In this document: piece by piece, positions 60,445 through 64,000 of the stretch
Layout: each line of letters begins with the position of its first letter
How positions within the stretch are numbered: position 1 is the stretch's first letter
Origin: Aliamphritea ceti
GTDB lineage: Bacteria > Pseudomonadota > Gammaproteobacteria > Pseudomonadales > Balneatricaceae
Assembly: GCF_024347215.1 (NCBI RefSeq)
Contig: NZ_AP025282.1
Coordinates: forward strand, 310,001 to 374,000
DNA: 64,000 bases
Direction of reading: 5' to 3'
Notes under the pieces: generated by a model
The model's input: only the letters and a program-made list of their open reading frames with translations
The model's database searches: none
What the model was told of the DNA's origin: nothing
Made by a program: the position numbers and the translations under genes

Positions 60445-61872
60445 ATGTTGCAGAAACGCGATTTTTACATCAATGGTGCCTGGGTGGCACCGAGCCAGGT
60501 GAATGATTGTGAAGTAATTAATCCGGCCACAGCTGAGGCCTGTGCGGTTATTTCACTGGGTAGCCAGGCAGATACTGATGCGGCGGTTGCAGCAGCGCGT
60601 CAGGCATTTAACAGCTGGTCTGAAACCCCTAAAGAAGAGCGTTTGAATTTAATCAAGGCGTTGCTGCGTGAATATGAAAAACGTAACGACGATATGGCAG
60701 CGGCTATTTCTATGGAAATGGGTGCGCCGATTGATCTGGCGACCCGTGCGCAAGCCGGTTCTGGCAGTTCGCATATTGAAGGTTTTATTGAAGCCTTTGA
60801 AAGCTTTGAGTTTGAAAAATCACTGGGTAGTAACGAACAGCTGATCCATGAGCCTATCGGTGTTTGCGGCATGATTACACCGTGGAACTGGCCAATGAAT
60901 CAGGTCACGCTGAAGGTTATCCCAGCACTTGCTGTTGGCTGTACTGTGGTACTGAAACCTTCTGAAGTAGCGCCTTTATCTTCCATTGTATTTGCTGAAA
61001 TTGTCGATGCTGCGGGTTTTCCTGCCGGTGTGTTTAACATGGTCAATGGTGACGGCGTAGGTGTTGGCAGCCAGCTTTCCAGCCATCCTGATGTGGATAT
61101 GCTGTCGTTCACTGGCTCTACAAGAGCCGGTGCGCTGATCAGTAAAGCCGCGGCGGATACCGTCAAGCGGGTAACACTTGAGCTGGGTGGTAAGGGCGCA
61201 AATATCGTTTTTGCGGATGCTGATGATAAAGCGGTAAAGCGCGGTACTTTCCATTGTTTCAATAACACCGGACAGTCCTGTAATGCACCGACACGTATGC
61301 TGGTGGAGCGATCTGTTTATGATCAGGCAGTGGCAGATGCAATAGCAGCAGCTGGTGCGACTGAAATTGCCGATCCTACTTTAGCGGGTAAGCACATTGG
61401 TCCTGTGGTTAGTGAAATGCAGTACAACAAGATTCAGGAGCTGATTCAGGTTGGTATTGATGAAGGTGCACGCCTGATTGCCGGTGGTACAGGTAAGCCG
61501 GAAGGGCTGGAGCAGGGCTATTTCGTTAAGCCGACTATTTTTGCGGACGTGAATAACGAGATGCGGATTGCCCGGGAAGAAGTATTTGGCCCGGTATTAA
61601 CTATGATTCCATTTGATACTGAAGAAGAAGCAATTCGTATCGCTAACGATACGGATTATGGTCTGACTAACTATGTACAGACTCAGGATCCGGAAAAAGC
61701 TAAACGTGTAGCCCGTAAGCTGCGCAGCGGTATGGTACGGGTGAACGGTATTGATTCAGCAGGCGCTTCACCATTTGGTGGTTATAAGCAGTCTGGTAAC
61801 GGCCGTGAAGGTGGTATCTGGGGTCTGGAAGACTTCCTTGAGATCAAACATATCACTGACTGGCAGGGCTGA
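60445..61872 (+). CDS. NAD(P)-dependent aldehyde dehydrogenase
   Basis: Protein of 475 residues. The cofactor-site stretch GMITPWNWPMNQVTLKVIPA, then LSFTGSTRAGALISKAAADT and LELGGKGANIVFADAD contain the usual Glu; the catalytic Cys is in NNTGQSCNAPTRML. The C-terminal EEVFGPVLTMIPFDTEEEAI and PFGGYKQSGNGREGG are conserved. It oxidises an aldehyde to the acid with NAD(P). TAGGAG precedes the ATG. Substrate is not clear: the BetI-like regulator downstream suggests betaine aldehyde or a related compound, but typical BetB is longer and this is inference. A terminator follows. Confidence 0.94.
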   Translation: MLQKRDFYINGAWVAPSQVNDCEVINPATAEACAVISLGSQADTDAAVAAARQAFNSWSETPKEERLNLIKALLREYEKRNDDMAAAISMEMGAPIDLATRAQAGSGSSHIEGFIEAFESFEFEKSLGSNEQLIHEPIGVCGMITPWNWPMNQVTLKVIPALAVGCTVVLKPSEVAPLSSIVFAEIVDAAGFPAGVFNMVNGDGVGVGSQLSSHPDVDMLSFTGSTRAGALISKAAADTVKRVTLELGGKGANIVFADADDKAVKRGTFHCFNNTGQSCNAPTRMLVERSVYDQAVADAIAAAGATEIADPTLAGKHIGPVVSEMQYNKIQELIQVGIDEGARLIAGGTGKPEGLEQGYFVKPTIFADVNNEMRIAREEVFGPVLTMIPFDTEEEAIRIANDTDYGLTNYVQTQDPEKAKRVARKLRSGMVRVNGIDSAGASPFGGYKQSGNGREGGIWGLEDFLEIKHITDWQG

Positions 61873-61892
61873 TTTAAGCCTGTTTGGTAAAC

Positions 61893-61920
61893 ATACCTCG
61901 CTTCGGCGGGGTATTTTTTT
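61893..61920 (+). terminator. Terminator after aldehyde dehydrogenase
   Basis: ATACCTCGC (61893-61901) pairs with GCGGGGTAT (61906-61914) across a TTCG loop with one wobble, followed by seven T. Confidence 0.9.
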
Positions 61921-61985
61921 GTCTGTAACTTATTGTTTTTGTAGTTGTATCGAGTTTATCGATTACAGCACTCAGAAAAAGTTTG

Positions 61986-61998
61986 TTGAGCGTCCAAT
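61986..61998 (+). promoter_or_regulatory. BetI-box-like palindrome
   Basis: TTGAGCGTCCAAT differs by two bases from TTGAACGTTCAAT, which I recall as the core of BetI operators. It lies 46 bases ahead of the BetI-like gene, where autoregulation is expected. Confidence 0.5.
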
Positions 61999-62043
61999 AT
62001 TATTGTGGCAGTTTGCTTAAAAAATGATCAGTAAGGAATTGTC

Positions 62044-62673
62044 ATGACTGCCGTAGCTGTGCCTGATGCTGTCACTAAACCAATGACCAAGGCAGAAACT
62101 CGTGCAATACGGGAAAAGAGCTTGCTGCGAGCAGCATTAGTGACGGTTGCCAGATATGGCATTGAAGGGGCTACAGTGGCGCGGATTTGCAGCGAAGCCG
62201 GTGCTTCCCGTGGACTGATATCTCATTACTTTGTCAGTAAAGACGCCTTGTTGATTGCCGCCTTGCAAGGGCTGTTTGATGAAGCGCAGACGCTTAAAGA
62301 AAATATAGCTGCCGATCAGAGCTTACCGTTAACCGAGCGAATCCGCGGCATTGCTCATAGCAGTTTTCAGGCGCCGGTGTATAGCTGGGAGATGGCGGCA
62401 GCCTGGCAGGCTTTCACGAATGCCTGTCGATTTACGCCTTTATATCTGGAGCCGATTCAGGACTCTACAGAACAGTTTAACGATACGGTTCGGCTTTTGT
62501 TCATAGCATTAGGAGATGAACAGAACTTAGCTGTTAGTCCGGCAGCTGCAGCCAGGGGATTGTTTATTTTGATAGATGGCTTGTGGAATAGCCTGGCGAC
62601 TGGCAAAGATGATATGACCCCGGAAGAAGCGACCCAAATGTGTGATGTCTTTATTTCTGGATGTTTGCAGTAA
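62044..62673 (+). CDS. TetR-family regulator, BetI-like
   Basis: Protein of 209 residues. The N-terminal helix-turn-helix AALVTVARYGIEGATVARIC followed by SEAGASRGLISHYFVSKDAL is close to BetI proteins, which repress choline-glycine betaine genes and respond to choline. The ligand domain includes YSWEMAAAWQAFTNACRFTP, also BetI-like. AAGGA precedes the ATG at 62044. It is 38 bases ahead of an oxygenase gene and 171 bases after an aldehyde dehydrogenase. The operator-like site upstream supports autoregulation. No betA or betT gene is in the window. Confidence 0.85.
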   Translation: MTAVAVPDAVTKPMTKAETRAIREKSLLRAALVTVARYGIEGATVARICSEAGASRGLISHYFVSKDALLIAALQGLFDEAQTLKENIAADQSLPLTERIRGIAHSSFQAPVYSWEMAAAWQAFTNACRFTPLYLEPIQDSTEQFNDTVRLLFIALGDEQNLAVSPAAAARGLFILIDGLWNSLATGKDDMTPEEATQMCDVFISGCLQ

Positions 62674-62711
62674 AACAACAGTAAATCTCAACTAACAGCA
62701 AAGGTGAGAAA

Positions 62712-63572
62712 ATGTCTGCATTAACCGCACAACAGATTATTGATCATCAGCGTTACCCCATAGCTGATACGGACAGGCCGGAGCGAGCTGCACTGATTGA
62801 AAAAATTCAGAAGGATCTGGCTAAGGACGGCTGTGCGGTGGTTAAAAACTTCCTCAGTGAAACCGGCTTGCGGGACATGCTTAATGAAGCACAGGAGCGA
62901 AAAGATCAGGCTTATTATTCGGAGAAAAAGGCCTGTAACGTCTATCTTGGTGACGGTGATCCTGAATTATCGGAAGAGCACCCCCGTAATGTGTTTTTGC
63001 CTCGCACCAATGGTTTTATTACGGCGGACTTACTCACTGAAGATACCGCCGCCCGGATTTTGTATCACTGGGAACCACTGACTCGCTTTTTGGCTGACTG
63101 TCTGGGGAAGAAAGAACTGTTTATTTACGACGACCCGGTTTCTAACATGATTGTGAATCTAGGGAAGCCTGGCCAGCAGTTCAACTGGCACTACGATACT
63201 AATGAGTTCACCATCACCATGTTGCTAAAGCCAGCGGTTACCGGCGGGCATTTTGAATATGTGGCGAACTTACGGACCTCTGAAGATGAATGCTACGATG
63301 AGGTGAAAAAGGTACTCGATGGTGATCGCAGCCGGATTACCCGGTTAGAGCTGAATGCCGGTGATTTGCAGTTTTTTCTGGGGCGTTTTTCTCTGCATCA
63401 AGTAACTGAAAATACGGGGGATGATGATCGCTTACTTTTGATTATGTCATTCACTGAAAAGCCAGGTGTGATTGGCAGTTTGTATCGGGTGAAAGACCTT
63501 TACGGAAAAGTGACTGACGCTCATTATGAAAATGAGCGTAATCGGGTCAGAGCTGACGGGTTACTGGACTGA
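62712..63572 (+). CDS. Fe(II)/2-oxoglutarate-dependent oxygenase-like protein
   Basis: Protein of 286 residues. The HxD metal triad is present: FNWHYDTNEFTITMLL gives His and Asp, and FFLGRFSLHQVTENTG the distal His; an Arg in DDRLLLIMSF would bind 2-oxoglutarate. The GGHFEYVANLRT stretch recalls the ArpA/BesD-type group. The Asp in HYD favours hydroxylation over halogenation, where Gly is found. AAAGGTGA lies upstream. It is immediately downstream of a BetI-like regulator, so its substrate may be a choline- or amino-acid-like molecule; this is inference. It is not a standard betaine pathway gene. Confidence 0.82.
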   Translation: MSALTAQQIIDHQRYPIADTDRPERAALIEKIQKDLAKDGCAVVKNFLSETGLRDMLNEAQERKDQAYYSEKKACNVYLGDGDPELSEEHPRNVFLPRTNGFITADLLTEDTAARILYHWEPLTRFLADCLGKKELFIYDDPVSNMIVNLGKPGQQFNWHYDTNEFTITMLLKPAVTGGHFEYVANLRTSEDECYDEVKKVLDGDRSRITRLELNAGDLQFFLGRFSLHQVTENTGDDDRLLLIMSFTEKPGVIGSLYRVKDLYGKVTDAHYENERNRVRADGLLD

Positions 63573-63613
63573 AGTGAGGCGTCATAGCAGTAACCCTACA
63601 GATTTAGCACCGC

Positions 63614-64000
63614 TTACAGTTTGCAGTATTCAGCTGCAATTTTAGCTGCCAGACGGGCGTTATTCAGTACCAGCTGAATGTTTGCTGCCAGACTTTTGCC
63701 TTCAGTTACTTCAGCAACCCGGGACAGCAGGAAAGGCGTGCTTTCTTTGCCGCTGACACCTTGCTCGTCCATTTCCCGCAGGGCGTTTTCAATCACACCG
63801 TCAATCATATCCTGATCCAGTGCGTGGGCTTCAGGAATTGGGTTGGCAACAACGACGCCGCCTTCCAGCCCCAGCTGCCATTTAGCCTGTAACGCTTTGG
63901 CAATAACCGTTGGGTTATCCAGCTGATAATCCACCCCAAACGGGCTGTTACGGGTATAGAACGCCGGCATAGTTTTGGTCTGGTAGCCAATAACAGGTAC
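63614..64000 (-). CDS. psuG: Pseudouridine-5'-phosphate glycosidase, C-terminal part
   Basis: The frame runs off the window edge; the visible part is about 128 residues. VPVIGYQTKTMPAFYTRNSP, then GLEGGVVVANPIPEAHALDQ and VSGKESTPFLLSRVAEVTEG, with VLNNARLAAKIA at the end, are typical of PsuG (IndA-like family). The enzyme splits pseudouridine 5'-phosphate to uracil and ribose 5-phosphate. It is convergent with the oxygenase gene. The psuK kinase, expected beside it, would lie outside the window. Confidence 0.93.
   Translation of the reverse strand, partial: VPVIGYQTKTMPAFYTRNSPFGVDYQLDNPTVIAKALQAKWQLGLEGGVVVANPIPEAHALDQDMIDGVIENALREMDEQGVSGKESTPFLLSRVAEVTEGKSLAANIQLVLNNARLAAKIAAEYCKL

Overview
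The window is about 64 kb of a bacterial chromosome of roughly 50 percent GC by eye. Gene families and gene order (tetrameric sarcosine oxidase, TRAP uptake, ETF:quinone oxidoreductase, several chemoreceptors, LysE and TDT exporters, a BetI-like regulator) suggest a marine heterotrophic gammaproteobacterium of the Oceanospirillales type. That placement is inference; no rRNA or other marker gene is present. I see no tRNA, rRNA, CRISPR array, prophage or insertion sequence.

Layout. 0-5.6 kb: a sensor kinase followed by a TonB-dependent receptor, a PepSY-type membrane protein and two periplasmic proteins (DUF2271, DUF4198), the usual company of an iron uptake receptor. An (AGCC)8 tract lies between receptor and partners. 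5.6-11.5 kb: a LysR gene divergent from RidA, a three-part TRAP transporter and a DadA-like FAD oxidase, read here as uptake and oxidation of a D- or N-substituted amino acid. 11.6-17.3 kb: glycerophosphodiesterase, SpoIIE-type phosphatase, FabI-like reductase, DUF2339 membrane protein. 18.1-24.9 kb: glyA-soxBDAG, followed by the tail and terminator of a lost second soxG. 25-38 kb: three chemoreceptors, small metabolic and exporter genes, and an 855-residue ABC exporter-like protein whose nucleotide-binding motifs are all degenerate. 38-43 kb: LysR plus a non-pyrrolysine MttB-family protein, and a divergent purine salvage pair. 42.9-44.6 kb: Rof-like protein, dodecin, and a DxDxD-rich protein. 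45.6-52 kb: class V aminotransferase, GlcG-like protein, second glyA, sdaA and ETF-QO. 52.2-54.1 kb: AT-rich small genes with integron-cassette features. 54.1-58.8 kb: FetB-like permease and a copper locus (CopA, CueR, DUF411) with a textbook CueR-type promoter. 58.9-64 kb: LysE, thiamine-binding MTH1187 protein, aldehyde dehydrogenase, BetI-like regulator with a Fe(II)/2-oxoglutarate oxygenase, and the end of psuG.

How it fits together. The strongest theme is methylated-amine and one-carbon catabolism: sarcosine oxidase yields glycine and methylene-THF, two SHMTs convert these to serine, SdaA gives pyruvate, and ETF-QO can take electrons from flavin dehydrogenases. The MttB homolog and BetI-like cluster point the same way but are unproven.

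Most worth a second look: the degenerate ABC protein with a triplicated segment, the cassette with an attC-like site at 52.5-53.05 kb, the soxG remnant, the orphan MttB homolog, the BetI-like/oxygenase pair, and the hairpin-rich noncoding block at 44.8-45.0 kb.
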